In this document: positions 25,471 to 34,181 of the stretch, piece by piece
Layout of the letters: each line of letters opens with the position of its first letter
Numbering within the stretch: position 1 is the stretch's first letter
Assembly (NCBI RefSeq): GCF_019468465.1
Contig: NZ_CP080519.1
Location: forward strand, 9,789,001 to 9,853,000
From: Amycolatopsis sp. DSM 110486
GTDB taxonomy: Bacteria; Actinomycetota; Actinomycetes; Mycobacteriales; Pseudonocardiaceae
Length of the DNA stretch: 64,000 bases
Reading direction: 5' to 3'
Translations under genes and position numbers: made by a program
Notes under the pieces: generated by a model
Database searches by the model: none
The model's input: the letters and a program-made list of their open reading frames with translations, nothing else
What the model was told of the DNA's origin: nothing

Positions 25471-25824
25471 TCAGGCGCGGGCGGCCGCGCAGGCGTCCAC
25501 GAGCCGCGGCCGCACGTCGAGGGCCTGGGCGGCGCCCGTGACGTCGAAGACCCGCAGCACGAGGCGTCCGGTCGCGACCACGGACAACGCGGGGCGCGTG
25601 CGGCTCGTCTCCTCCAGCACGCGCAGGCCGGCGCAGCTGAGGAACCCGACGCGCGAGAGGTCGACCACGAGCTTGTCCCCCACTACGCACGCCGCGGCCA
25701 GCACCGTCCGGAAGTCGCCGACCGAGGCGGCGTCGATCTCGCCCGCGGCGGTGACGAGCACGAGGTCGTCGTCGCGGACGGTGGTCAGGAGGGTGAGACC
25801 GGAATCCCCTCGGCGCTGGGGCAT
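25471..25824 (-). CDS. STAS-domain anti-sigma factor antagonist-like protein
   Basis: 117 aa single STAS domain: VTAAGEIDAASVGDFRTVLA and VVDLSRVGFLSCAGLRVLEE. In SpoIIAA/RsbV the switch is D-S-S-G with phosphorylation on the first Ser; here the aligned residues are S63-C64-A65-G66. Cys at the phosphosite means the usual anti-sigma kinase cannot inactivate it. No anti-sigma kinase gene is adjacent. It may be constitutively active or redox-sensing. Confidence 0.85.
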   Translation of the reverse strand: MPQRRGDSGLTLLTTVRDDDLVLVTAAGEIDAASVGDFRTVLAAACVVGDKLVVDLSRVGFLSCAGLRVLEETSRTRPALSVVATGRLVLRVFDVTGAAQALDVRPRLVDACAAARA

Positions 25825-25944
25825 TGGCCTGACGGTACGCGCTCCCCCGGCCCGGTCAACCCCCGCGCGGCGCGCAGGTGGGGGACCTCACGAGTCACCC
25901 GGAGTGACCGTAACGGTGCGGAACGGTCATCGGTGCTGCTGGGG

Positions 25945-25994
25945 CCGGGCCGGAGACTGCCCATCGCCCTCAGTGGTGGGCAGTCCCCGGCCGG
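25945..25994 (-). terminator. Hairpin terminator downstream of the secreted-protein gene
   Basis: GACTGCCCA (25955-25963) and TGGGCAGTC (25977-25985) pair perfectly and are flanked by complementary GGCCGG/CCGGCC. It lies 30 bp past the stop of the gene at 26025. No T tract. Confidence 0.6.
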
Positions 25995-26024
25995 CCGCGC
26001 GGCCGGTGCGAACGGAGGGTCCGA

Positions 26025-26531
26025 TCAGCCGCCGGCGGTGTAGTAGGTGATGTCCCAGTGATTGCCCTCGTCGCAGTAGAGGTTGCTGGAGGGGGCCTGC
26101 CACTGCGGGTAGCCGTCGCCGCGCAGGCCGATGTAGGAGAAGTTGTTCTTGACGTAGCCGTCGATGCAGCTGTTGTGCGAGATGTCCACCTTGTAGCCGT
26201 TGTAGTGGCTGTAGGTGCCCGAGGCGTGGCCGACCTCGGTGCCGCCGGTGATGTTGATCGCGCAGCCGCTGGCGCGCTTGAGCGTGATCACGCCACTGAC
26301 AGTGGTCTGGTTGATCTGCTCGAACGACGTGCAGGTGGAGTTCGACCGCGTGGTGCACCCGCCGCTCGACGAGTGCGTGACACCCGCCGCCGACAGCTGC
26401 GACGCCGCCTGGGACTGCGTCAGCTTGGTGACGGTGGGTGCGGCCGAAGCCGTGGCCGTACCGAGCACCGTCATGGCCGCCGCGGCAGCCAGTCCGACGG
26501 CCGCCTTGGGCAGCATCGGAGGAACGCGCAT
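26025..26531 (-). CDS. Secreted Cys-rich protein with M15/LAS-like metallopeptidase signature
   Basis: 168 aa. The signal peptide ends at ATASA-AP (cleavage after about residue 30). The mature protein has five Cys (59, 67, 90, 122, 153). SHYNGYKVDI gives H109-x6-D116 and DEGNHWDIT gives E155-x2-H158. This spacing matches the zinc ligands H, D, H and catalytic Glu of LAS enzymes such as VanX (SxHxxGxAxD ... ExxH). I have seen related conserved secreted proteins in actinobacteria but know no assigned function. Cell-wall peptide hydrolysis is an inference. It lies 98 bp downstream of the SARP regulator gene, same strand. Confidence 0.65.
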   Translation of the reverse strand: MRVPPMLPKAAVGLAAAAAMTVLGTATASAAPTVTKLTQSQAASQLSAAGVTHSSSGGCTTRSNSTCTSFEQINQTTVSGVITLKRASGCAINITGGTEVGHASGTYSHYNGYKVDISHNSCIDGYVKNNFSYIGLRGDGYPQWQAPSSNLYCDEGNHWDITYYTAGG

Positions 26532-26629
26532 GACTTGCCTCCTCGTGGGGACTTACGACGAGGGGGAGCCTTGTGCGCGGCTCCATACGAACGCCAAACG
26601 CGCTCGCGCCGGGGGTGTCGCGGCGCGCG

Positions 26630-29590
26630 TCAGATCCTGATCTTCGCCAAGACTTCACGAGCCCGGTCGCCGGCGGGTGAATCACTCGAAGCAGCGTTGA
26701 GCTCCCGCAACGCGCGCAGCTCCCACAGCGGGAAGCCGAGGTCGCGGAAGACGTCCGCGGCACCGGCGAGAGCTTTGGGTGCTTCGCCCGCGCCGGCCTG
26801 CAGTTTGCCGAGGCTCAGCAGCGTGTAACCCGTACCGCGACGGTCGTGCAGGTCGCGGAACACGGCCATGGCGCGGCGCAGGTGCTGCTGCGCGCCGGCC
26901 GGGTCCGCCGCGCGCAGGCGGGTCTCGGCGAGGCTGCGGTGGGTGTAGGCGGCCGCGTGCCGGTGGCCGATCTGCTCGAACAGGTCGAGCGAGCGCGTGA
27001 GGCAACGCTCGCCCTCGGCGACCTCGCCGGCGTCGGTGTGGAGGTCACCGAGGCTGCGCAGCACGTGGGCTTCCCAGTGGCGCTCACGCGTGCGGACGGC
27101 GCCGCCGAGCGCGCCCGTCAGCAGGTCGGCGGCGCGGTCAGTGCGGCCGTGGCGGCGGAGCACGTCGGCGTAGCGCTTGGCGACCTGGTCGTGCCAGCGG
27201 CCGGCGCAGTCGCCGGCGAGCAGCAGGGCGGCTTCGAAGCTCTCGACGGCGCGGCGGAGGTCGCCGAGGTCTTCCGACAGGCCGCCGAACTGGGCGGCCG
27301 CGATGGCCTGGCCCCGGACGTCGCCGCACGCGCGCAGGAGCTCCAGGGCTTCGCGCAGCTCTTCGACGGCGAGCTCGGCCTGGCCCGCGTCGGCGTCGAG
27401 GTCGGCCAGCGCGACCAGGGCGGCGCCGCGGCCGCGCGGGTCGCCGAGGGTCTTGAAGCGGGTGCCGGCCATGGCGAAGTAAGTGCGGGCCTGGCGCGAT
27501 CGGCCGAGTTGCCAGTGGACGGACGCGAGGGTGAACAGCTTGCCCGCCTCGGCCGGGCGGTCGCCGAGGCGGCGCGCCGCGGCGAGGCCGACGACCGAGA
27601 CCGCCCTCGCGGAGCGGCCGAGCCACGGCGTGCCGGCCAGGGCCGCGCACGCGTCGGAGAGACGGGCGGCCAGGGCGTGCCAGTGGTGGCGGCCGGCGAG
27701 CCGGGCGGCCGTGGCGACGAGTTCGGTTTCCCGGCGTCGCCAAGCATCGGGGTCGGCGGTCGCGGTGCGGACGGCTCCGGCATCCGACTGGGCGAACGGG
27801 GGTCCGGCCGGGATGAAACCCTTGTCCAGGACGGAAAGCACGCGTTCGGCCAGGGCGAGGGTGGCTTCGAGGGCGCGCTTCAGCGCGGCCTGATCGAGTT
27901 CGCCGGGCAGCCGCGCGAGGCCGAGGCGGACGAAGCGGGGGACGGCGTGGCGGCCGTGGTCGTCGGCGGCCAGGAGGTGGGTGTCGGCGAGGGCTTCGAG
28001 GCGGTCGCGGGCTTCGGCGGGGCGGACGGCGAGGAGCGCGGCGGCGCACCAGTCGGGCACGGGGCGGCGGAACAAGCCCAGCAGGCGCAGGAGATCGCGG
28101 TCTTCCGCGGAGCATTCGCGCAGCGCCGGAAGGATCGCCGCGCGGACGCTGACGTCGCCGGCGGCGAGCTCGTCGAGGGCGCGGCGGTCGTCGCCGAGGC
28201 GGGCGGCCAGGTCCGTGATCCGGAGGTGGGGCCGGGTGGCGAGCCGCAGCCCGGCGATGCGCAGGGCGAGGGGAAGCCCGGCGCAGCGAGCGACCACTTC
28301 GTCGGCGGCGGCGGGCTCGGCCGCGATCCGGGCTTCGCCGGCGACGGCGGTGAGCAGCGCTGCCGAGTCCGCAGTGGACAGATCACCGACGGGAACCGGC
28401 CTGGCTGCCACCAATCCTGGCAACGGCCACCGCGCCGTCACGAGGACGCCGCAGGCGGAGCCGCTCGGCAACAGGGGGCGGACCCGGGCTTCGGTACGCG
28501 CGTTTTCGAGCAGGACCAGCAGCCGCAGGTCGACGGTGTGGCTGCGCCAAGCGGCCACCAGCGCCGTGAGATCGCCGGTGAGCTCGGCCGTGGCGGCGCC
28601 GAGGGCGCGCAGGAAGGCAATGAGGACGTCACGGGGTTCGGTGGCGGCAAGGTCGGCCACGAGCTGCCCGTCGGGGAAGCGGCGTCGCGCCCGCCACGCG
28701 GCCTGCACCGCGAGCGCGCTCTTGCCCGCCCCGGCGGCGCCGTGGACCACGACCGGCGCGGGCGCGCGCAGGTGACGCGCGACGGCGGCCAGTTCCGTTG
28801 CGCGGCCCGTGAAGTCGGGCACGGGCGCGGGCAGCTGCGCGGGCGGGCCTCCGGCCGTCCACTCGGCGCCGGCGATGCGGCGGTACAGCGCGTCGAGTTC
28901 CGGCCCCGGCACCACGCCGGCCTCGTCCCACAGCGCGCGGCGCGTGCGGCGCAGCACGTCGAGCGCGGCGTCGCGGCGGCCCAGCCCCTCCAGCGCCCCG
29001 GCGAGGCGACCGGCGAGCCGTTCGTCGGCGGGCCGCGCGGCCACGACGGCGGCGAGCCGGTGCACCACGGCCTGCCCGTCGCCCTCGGCGAGCTGCAGCT
29101 CCACCAGCTGCAGCAGGACCGTCCGCCGGCGGTCCTCCAGCCACACCTCGTGCGCCTCGACGAGCGGTCCCGTCGCGACGTCGCAGAACGCCCCGCCCCG
29201 CCAGCACGCGAGCGCGCGGGTCAGCAGCTCTTGCTTCGCCTGGGTGTCCTCCGCCGCCAACCCGGCCGACGCGAGCGCGACGAACTCCGCGGCGTCGAGC
29301 TCCCCTTCGGCCACCCTGAGGACGTACCCCCGCGGCCCCGACTTGAGCCGCTGGCCTGGGTCATCCGCGGCCAACCCGGGCGACACTGCCTTGCGCAGCT
29401 TCGACACCGTCACCTGCACGATCGCCGCCGCACTCGGCGGCGCCCCCTCGGGCCACAGCTCGTCGACGATCGTCGCCCGCCCGACCACCTCGTTGGGCCG
29501 CGCGAGCAACAACGCGAGCAACCGCCGCGGCTGCGCCGCCGACGGCAGCGCGACGGTCGCCGCCAGCGGACCGAGGACCTGGAACCGCAC
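26630..29590 (-). CDS. SARP/AfsR-like transcriptional regulator (HTH-BTAD-NB-ARC-TPR)
   Basis: 986 aa. N-terminal OmpR-type winged helix (about 2-90; VRFQVLGPL, ATIVDELWPEGAPPSAAAI, VQVTVSKLRK), bacterial transcriptional activation domain (about 95-245; GELDAAEFVALASAGLA...AHEVWLEDRR), NTPase with Walker A HGAAGAGKS (about 283-291), and C-terminal tetratricopeptide repeats (about 640-960). Proteins of this architecture activate secondary-metabolite or developmental genes. GTG 29590 is preceded by GGGGAG with six-base spacing. No biosynthetic cluster is in the window; the secreted protein next to it is the nearest candidate target. Confidence 0.93.
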   Translation of the reverse strand: MRFQVLGPLAATVALPSAAQPRRLLALLLARPNEVVGRATIVDELWPEGAPPSAAAIVQVTVSKLRKAVSPGLAADDPGQRLKSGPRGYVLRVAEGELDAAEFVALASAGLAAEDTQAKQELLTRALACWRGGAFCDVATGPLVEAHEVWLEDRRRTVLLQLVELQLAEGDGQAVVHRLAAVVAARPADERLAGRLAGALEGLGRRDAALDVLRRTRRALWDEAGVVPGPELDALYRRIAGAEWTAGGPPAQLPAPVPDFTGRATELAAVARHLRAPAPVVVHGAAGAGKSALAVQAAWRARRRFPDGQLVADLAATEPRDVLIAFLRALGAATAELTGDLTALVAAWRSHTVDLRLLVLLENARTEARVRPLLPSGSACGVLVTARWPLPGLVAARPVPVGDLSTADSAALLTAVAGEARIAAEPAAADEVVARCAGLPLALRIAGLRLATRPHLRITDLAARLGDDRRALDELAAGDVSVRAAILPALRECSAEDRDLLRLLGLFRRPVPDWCAAALLAVRPAEARDRLEALADTHLLAADDHGRHAVPRFVRLGLARLPGELDQAALKRALEATLALAERVLSVLDKGFIPAGPPFAQSDAGAVRTATADPDAWRRRETELVATAARLAGRHHWHALAARLSDACAALAGTPWLGRSARAVSVVGLAAARRLGDRPAEAGKLFTLASVHWQLGRSRQARTYFAMAGTRFKTLGDPRGRGAALVALADLDADAGQAELAVEELREALELLRACGDVRGQAIAAAQFGGLSEDLGDLRRAVESFEAALLLAGDCAGRWHDQVAKRYADVLRRHGRTDRAADLLTGALGGAVRTRERHWEAHVLRSLGDLHTDAGEVAEGERCLTRSLDLFEQIGHRHAAAYTHRSLAETRLRAADPAGAQQHLRRAMAVFRDLHDRRGTGYTLLSLGKLQAGAGEAPKALAGAADVFRDLGFPLWELRALRELNAASSDSPAGDRAREVLAKIRI

Positions 29591-30267
29591 CGCAAGCTCC
29601 CCACGGCCGCACGTCACCTGATCGAGCGACCCGAAAGTACCTGCGCCACCCTCCGCTCCCGACTGTTCGGGCGGCCCTCACCCGGATGGCCCACCCCGTT
29701 GGAAGGGTGCACGGTCCCTTCACGCCGGCCCGCGTCTGCACCCCGCCGGGCAGGTGGCCCGTGCGGCGCGCTCGGCCTGAAAAACTGGGCGCGAACAGTC
29801 CCGCCGCGCTCGACCTTCGCTCGACGAGCGGTCGGTTCACCGAACGCAACGCAGCGCCCACCCGACCATGCGCGGCGCGGGGCTAGTGGTCCCGCCGCGT
29901 CTACTCCTCGCGCGGCCGCGGCACCGCCGTGTCGAGCCGACGCCGTCAGCGCGCGCCACCCGCCAACACAATGCGGCGCGAGCGGTCCGTTCGCGCCGGC
30001 CTCCCCGCTCGGGCCCGAGCGAGCAGGTTCGCCCTCAAATCCGGCCGGTCGGCCAGGACGTCGTCGCCCAGGGCGTGCTGCAGCAAGAGCTGCAGGGCGC
30101 CGTGTGAGCGCTCGACCATTGCTCAGCACCGCACCGTCACCGAACGCACCGCAGCGCCCGCCCGACCATGCGCGGCCCGGCGCGAACAGTCCCGCCGTGG
30201 ACCGGGGCACCGCCCACTCGAGCGGTGAAGCCCGGCGCGACCGGTCCGTTCGCGCCGGCGTCCCGGC
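29591..30267. other. 677-bp spacer built of degenerate repeats and a DJ-1 gene remnant
   Basis: No intact gene. Segment 29837-29880 repeats at 30137-30180, exactly 300 bp away. GGCGCGAACAGTCCCGCCG occurs at 29788-29806 and 30179-30197. CGGTCCGTTCGCGCCGG occurs near 29980 and 30240. Part of the region (30017-30101) copies the 3' end of the neighbouring DJ-1 gene. I see no transposase or terminal inverted repeats. Confidence 0.7.
30017..30101 (-). pseudogene. Remnant copy of the 3' end of the DJ-1/PfpI gene
   Basis: Translated on the minus strand this gives ALQLLLQHALGDDVLADRPD then LRANLLARA, against ALKPLLEHTLGDNVLADRPD then LKAKLLAHA in the intact neighbour (30276-30360). The stop codon is changed (TGA to CGA) and nothing of the gene remains upstream. 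The similarity continues into the 3' flank, so it looks like a decayed tandem duplication. Confidence 0.75.
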
Positions 30268-30969
30268 TCAGGCGTGAGCGAGCAGCTTCGCCTTCAGATC
30301 CGGGCGGTCGGCCAGGACGTTGTCGCCCAGGGTGTGTTCCAGCAACGGCTTCAGAGCACCATGCGGGGCGTTTGACCAGTCGAGCGGACCCAGCGGCGGC
30401 TCCGGGTCGTATTCGATGCCGAACTGGATGGTGCGGGCGACTTCGGGGCCGGCGAGGCGGTCGACGAGGTGCAGGGCCAGGTCGATGCCCGCCGAGACGC
30501 CCGCGGCGGTGATCACGGGGTCGGCGTCGACCCAGCGGCGGGCGACCGGGGTGGCGCCGAAGGCGCGCAGCAGGTCGCGGAACATCCAATGGGTGGTGGC
30601 CTCGCGGCCGTCGAGGAGGCCGGCCTCGCCGAGGAGCAGGGCGCCCGTGCAGACGGACGTCATCAGCTCGGCCGTGCGCGCGGTCGTGGCCAGGTAGTCG
30701 ATCAGCGGCCGGTTCGCGAGCGCCTCCAGGGTCGGCGCGGAGCCGCCCGGGACGAGGACGCCGTAGGGCTCGCGGATGTCGGCGAAGGTGTGGCTGGGCG
30801 CGATCCGCAGGGGCGTGTCGGTGCCGATCGGGTCGAGGGTCTCGCCCACGACCACCACGCGGAAGTCCTGATCCGCCATGGCGAACGCGCTCAGCACCTG
30901 GAGCGGGCCCACGAGGTCGAGCACTGTGAGGCCGGGGTAGAGGACAAAGGCGAACGTCTTCTCGGTCAT
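30268..30969 (-). CDS. DJ-1/PfpI family protein (isonitrile hydratase/GATase1-like)
   Basis: 233 aa. The DJ-1 fold is shown by FAFVLYPGLTVLDLVGPLQV and the nucleophile elbow MTSVCTGALLLGEAGLL with the reactive Cys near residue 106, then ATTHWMFRDLLRAFGATPVA. The class includes isonitrile hydratases and uncharacterised stress hydrolases. It is divergent from a GlxA-type regulator containing the same fold, a common pairing in which the regulator controls the enzyme. ATG 30969 is chosen over a GTG nine bases upstream. Its 3' end has been copied into the adjacent spacer. Confidence 0.88.
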   Translation of the reverse strand: MTEKTFAFVLYPGLTVLDLVGPLQVLSAFAMADQDFRVVVVGETLDPIGTDTPLRIAPSHTFADIREPYGVLVPGGSAPTLEALANRPLIDYLATTARTAELMTSVCTGALLLGEAGLLDGREATTHWMFRDLLRAFGATPVARRWVDADPVITAAGVSAGIDLALHLVDRLAGPEVARTIQFGIEYDPEPPLGPLDWSNAPHGALKPLLEHTLGDNVLADRPDLKAKLLAHA

Positions 30970-31055
30970 GCGTCCCACCGTGCCCCCGCGGGCGGGCGGA
31001 CGGGAGGGCGATGTCCGTAATCCTGCGAACCATGTCGATCGGCCTGCTGACCTGC

Positions 31056-31061
31056 TAAAGT
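31056..31061 (+). promoter_or_regulatory. -10 element of a leaderless promoter
   Basis: TAAAGT followed by six bases and the ATG at 31068, with no Shine-Dalgarno. The spacing places the transcription start at the start codon. Confidence 0.5.
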
Positions 31062-31067
31062 TTGATC

Positions 31068-32045
31068 ATGCCGGGGCCAGAACGGCAGGTCGTGATCGTC
31101 GGGTATCCCGACGCCGAACTGCTGGACATCGCGTGCGTCTCCGACGCGCTCGACGCCGCCAACCGGCTCGGCGCGCGCCCGGGCTACGCCCTGCGGCTGG
31201 CCACTGTGGACGGACACCCGTTCCACTGCCAGTCCGGCATCACGCTGACGCCCCACGTGCGGCTCGACCAGGTTTCGGGGCCCCTGCACACGATCGTCGT
31301 CTCCGGCGGCCTCGGCCACCGCGCGGCGGCGGGCGACGAGCGCCTGCTCGAACACGTCCGCCGCCTCTCCCGCGACAGCACGCGCACGGCGTCGGTCTGC
31401 ACCGGCTCCACCGTGCTCGCCGCGGCCGGCCTGCTGAGCGGCCGCCGCGCGACCACGCACTGGGCGTACGCGGCGCAGCTCGCCGCGAAGTACCCGTCGG
31501 TGACCGTGGACCCGGTGCCGCTGTTCATCCGCCACGGCGACGTCTACACCTCCGCCGGCGTCACCAGCGGGCTGGATCTCGCGCTGGCGTTCGTCGAGGA
31601 GGACCACGGCCCGACGCTCGCCCGCGAAGCCGCCCGCGCCCTCGTGACCTACCTCCAGCGGCCCGGCAACCAGGCTCAGGTGAGCATGTTCCTGTCCGGC
31701 CCGCCACCCGAGCACCGGCAGGTGCGCGACCTCACCGCGTTCGTCGCCGAACACCTGGGCGAAGACCTCGGCACGCCGGTGCTGGCCCGGCAGGCGGGCA
31801 TCAGCACCCGCCAGCTCACGCGCCTGTTCGACGCGCACCTGGGCACCACGCCCGGCAAGTACGTGCGCACCGTCCGCGCCGAGCACGCCGCCCGCCTCCT
31901 CGCGGGCACTGACCTGCCCTTGGCCGCCATCGCCCGCCGCTGCGGCTTCGGCTCCACCGAGACGCTTCGCCAGGCCTTCCTCGACCACTTCGACACCCCG
32001 CCGTCCGCCTACCGCCGCGTGCACCTGCGCCAGGCCCTCGGCTGA
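31068..32045 (+). CDS. GlxA family transcriptional regulator (DJ-1-like domain + AraC HTH)
   Basis: 325 aa. The N-terminal DJ-1/PfpI domain is about 1-190 (QVVIVGYPDAELLDIACVSD, and TASVCTGSTVLAAAGLLSGR with the elbow Cys). The C-terminal AraC double helix-turn-helix is about 220-320 (VLARQAGISTRQLTRLFDAH and LAAIARRCGFGSTETLRQAF). These regulators sense small metabolites through the DJ-1 domain. The message is probably leaderless. The divergent DJ-1 gene is the likely target. Confidence 0.92.
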   Translation: MPGPERQVVIVGYPDAELLDIACVSDALDAANRLGARPGYALRLATVDGHPFHCQSGITLTPHVRLDQVSGPLHTIVVSGGLGHRAAAGDERLLEHVRRLSRDSTRTASVCTGSTVLAAAGLLSGRRATTHWAYAAQLAAKYPSVTVDPVPLFIRHGDVYTSAGVTSGLDLALAFVEEDHGPTLAREAARALVTYLQRPGNQAQVSMFLSGPPPEHRQVRDLTAFVAEHLGEDLGTPVLARQAGISTRQLTRLFDAHLGTTPGKYVRTVRAEHAARLLAGTDLPLAAIARRCGFGSTETLRQAFLDHFDTPPSAYRRVHLRQALG

Positions 32046-32112
32046 GCGAAACGCCGGATACGACCGGGTCGTCCCCACCCGGTACGGGCGACGGCCACCG
32101 CCGGAGTGCAGG

Positions 32113-34080
32113 ATGTGCGCCGTGGCACCGCCCGATTACCCCGACGACGCCGACGACACCGCCGACACCGGCCCCATCCGCCGCGTCGCCGGCGACCCCT
32201 CCGCGCCCCCAGCCCGGTCCCGCCGATCCCACACGGGCGACGAGCCGGCCTGGCCCGGAGCCGAAGAGCCGGTGCGCCGAGCCGCGCCCCGTTCCGGCGA
32301 CAACCCCGCCGCCCGCCGCACGGGCGAAACCGCGCTGCCACCACGCCGCGCCGGCGACACTCCGGCCGGCCGCCGCAACGGAGACACGCCACCCCCGGCA
32401 AGTGCCCGCACCGCGGACACCCCGCGGGCCGACCGAACCGGGAAAGCTCCGCTGCCGTCGCACCACGCCGACGGAACCCCGGCGTCCGCCGGCCGCCACA
32501 CGGGCGAAACCCCGCTCCCCCCACGCCGTCGCGGCGAGACTCCACCGCCGACCGGCCGCCGTGGCGGCCAAACATCGCGCCGCACCGGCGAAACTCCGCT
32601 GCCGCCCTCCCGCCGCACCCAGGGGCAAGCGCGCCGAGACGGCGAAATCTCGCGCACCACAAGTGAACCCTCCTCACCGGATGCCGACGGCGCCTGGCCG
32701 ACCGCCGGCCGTCGCACCGGCGACACGCCACCCCCCACCGGCCGCCGCCCCCGCACCGCCGTGAGCCCGGACGAAGCGCCGGAACCCCCCGACGCCGCCG
32801 AACCCGCCGCGCGCAAGGGCCTCCGCGCCGCCCTCGCCGCGCAAGCGGACGGCCACGGTCATGGGCACGGCCACAGCCACGGCCCCGCCGCCCCCGCCTC
32901 CACCCGCGTCCGCAAGCTCCTCATCTGGCTGCTCGTCCCGCTCGCCCTCGCGACGGTCGTCGGCATGGTCGTGCTGTACCCGTGGGGCAAAGCGTCGCCG
33001 ACGAGTGTGGTGCCGCAGGGCACGCCGGTGCAGGCGTCGATCACGGCAACCACCACGGGGCCGTGCCTCGCGAACGGCCAGGTGCAAGTCGGCGCCGACA
33101 CCGACCCCGACCAGAAGCCGTGCCAGACCGTCGACCTGACGATGACCGACGGCCCGGGCAACGGGAAACCCCTGCGCCTCATCGTGCCGATCGAGCCGAG
33201 CACGCCTCGTTTCTCCACCGGCGACAACGTGGTCCTCGCCTACAACGGCGGCAACGCCACCGACCCGTCGTCGTTCCAGCTCGTCGACTTCCAGCGCGGC
33301 ACGCCGCTCGTGCTGCTGGCCGCGCTGTTCGCCCTCGCCGTGCTCGTGCTCGGCCGCTGGCAGGGGCTCGCAGCGCTCGTCGCGCTGGTGCTGAGCTTCG
33401 TGGTGATCGTGCTGTTCGTGCTCCCCTCGATCCTCGCCGGCGAGAACCCGCTGGTGGTCGCGATCGCGGGCGCCGGCGCGATCATGTTCGTGGCGCTGTA
33501 CCTGACCCACGGGCTGTCGGCGAGAACGTCGGTGGCGGTGCTCGGCACGCTCGTCAGCCTCGCGCTGATCGGCGTCCTGTCGGCGATTTTCTCCGTCGGC
33601 GCCTCGCTCACCGGCCTCGACGACAGCACGTCCACGCTCATCGGCTCACTCGGCCACGGCATCGACGCGCGCGGCCTGTTGCTCGCCGGCATCGTGATCG
33701 GCGCGCTCGGTGTCCTCGACGACGTGACGGTGACGCAGACCAGCGCCGTCTGGGAGCTGCGGCGCGCGAACCCGTCGCTGGGCTGGCGGGAGCTCTACCG
33801 CTCGGGTCTGCGCATCGGACGAGACCACGTCGGCTCGGCCGTGAACACCCTCGTGATGGCCTACGCCGGCGCCGCGCTGCCGGTGCTGCTGTACTCGTCG
33901 ATCTCCGGCGTCGGGCTCGGCGCGCTGCTCGGCAGCGAGGACATCGCGTCGGAGATCATCCGCACGCTCGCGGGGTCCGTGGGCATCGTCGCGGCGGTCC
34001 CGGTGACGACGATCCTGGCGGCGCTGATCGCGGCGCGCGAGCCCGTCGACCACCTCGTGAGCACCACGAATACCCCTTAG
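32113..34080 (+). CDS. YibE/F family membrane protein with long repeat-rich N-terminus
   Basis: 655 aa. Residues 1-245 are disordered and Pro/Arg/Thr-rich, with about ten variants of a [R]-x-T-G-[ED]-T-P-x-P-P unit. A His-rich stretch follows (DGHGHGHGHSHGP, 247-259), a first helix (268-288), an outside domain of about 100 aa, and the YibE/F core of about seven helices (VLGRWQGLAALVALVLSFVV, GIVIGALGVLDDVTVTQTSA, AYAGAALPVLLYSSISG). YibE/F proteins are predicted transporters or permeases of unknown substrate. GGAG precedes the ATG. The cytoplasmic tail is far longer than I know for this family. Confidence 0.88.
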   Translation: MCAVAPPDYPDDADDTADTGPIRRVAGDPSAPPARSRRSHTGDEPAWPGAEEPVRRAAPRSGDNPAARRTGETALPPRRAGDTPAGRRNGDTPPPASARTADTPRADRTGKAPLPSHHADGTPASAGRHTGETPLPPRRRGETPPPTGRRGGQTSRRTGETPLPPSRRTQGQARRDGEISRTTSEPSSPDADGAWPTAGRRTGDTPPPTGRRPRTAVSPDEAPEPPDAAEPAARKGLRAALAAQADGHGHGHGHSHGPAAPASTRVRKLLIWLLVPLALATVVGMVVLYPWGKASPTSVVPQGTPVQASITATTTGPCLANGQVQVGADTDPDQKPCQTVDLTMTDGPGNGKPLRLIVPIEPSTPRFSTGDNVVLAYNGGNATDPSSFQLVDFQRGTPLVLLAALFALAVLVLGRWQGLAALVALVLSFVVIVLFVLPSILAGENPLVVAIAGAGAIMFVALYLTHGLSARTSVAVLGTLVSLALIGVLSAIFSVGASLTGLDDSTSTLIGSLGHGIDARGLLLAGIVIGALGVLDDVTVTQTSAVWELRRANPSLGWRELYRSGLRIGRDHVGSAVNTLVMAYAGAALPVLLYSSISGVGLGALLGSEDIASEIIRTLAGSVGIVAAVPVTTILAALIAAREPVDHLVSTTNTP

Positions 34081-34181
34081 TCACACCAGTAACACGAGCG
34101 AACCCCGGCCGGAACCGGACCCGATGGCTGCGGTACGAAGTCCGCGACCGAGGCGAGTACATCCGTACCCGAGGAGGGGTC

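Noticed and set aside
29591..30267. CRISPR array or insertion sequence in the repeat-rich spacer
   Set aside because: Repeats are few, unequal in spacing and degenerate. There is no transposase frame, no terminal inverted repeats and no cas gene.
26846..30277. Open frame of 1143 codons on the plus strand
   Set aside because: It is the antisense shadow of the SARP regulator, with Gly/Arg/Glu-rich composition, no domain, and it runs through the repeat spacer. The minus-strand protein has clear domains.
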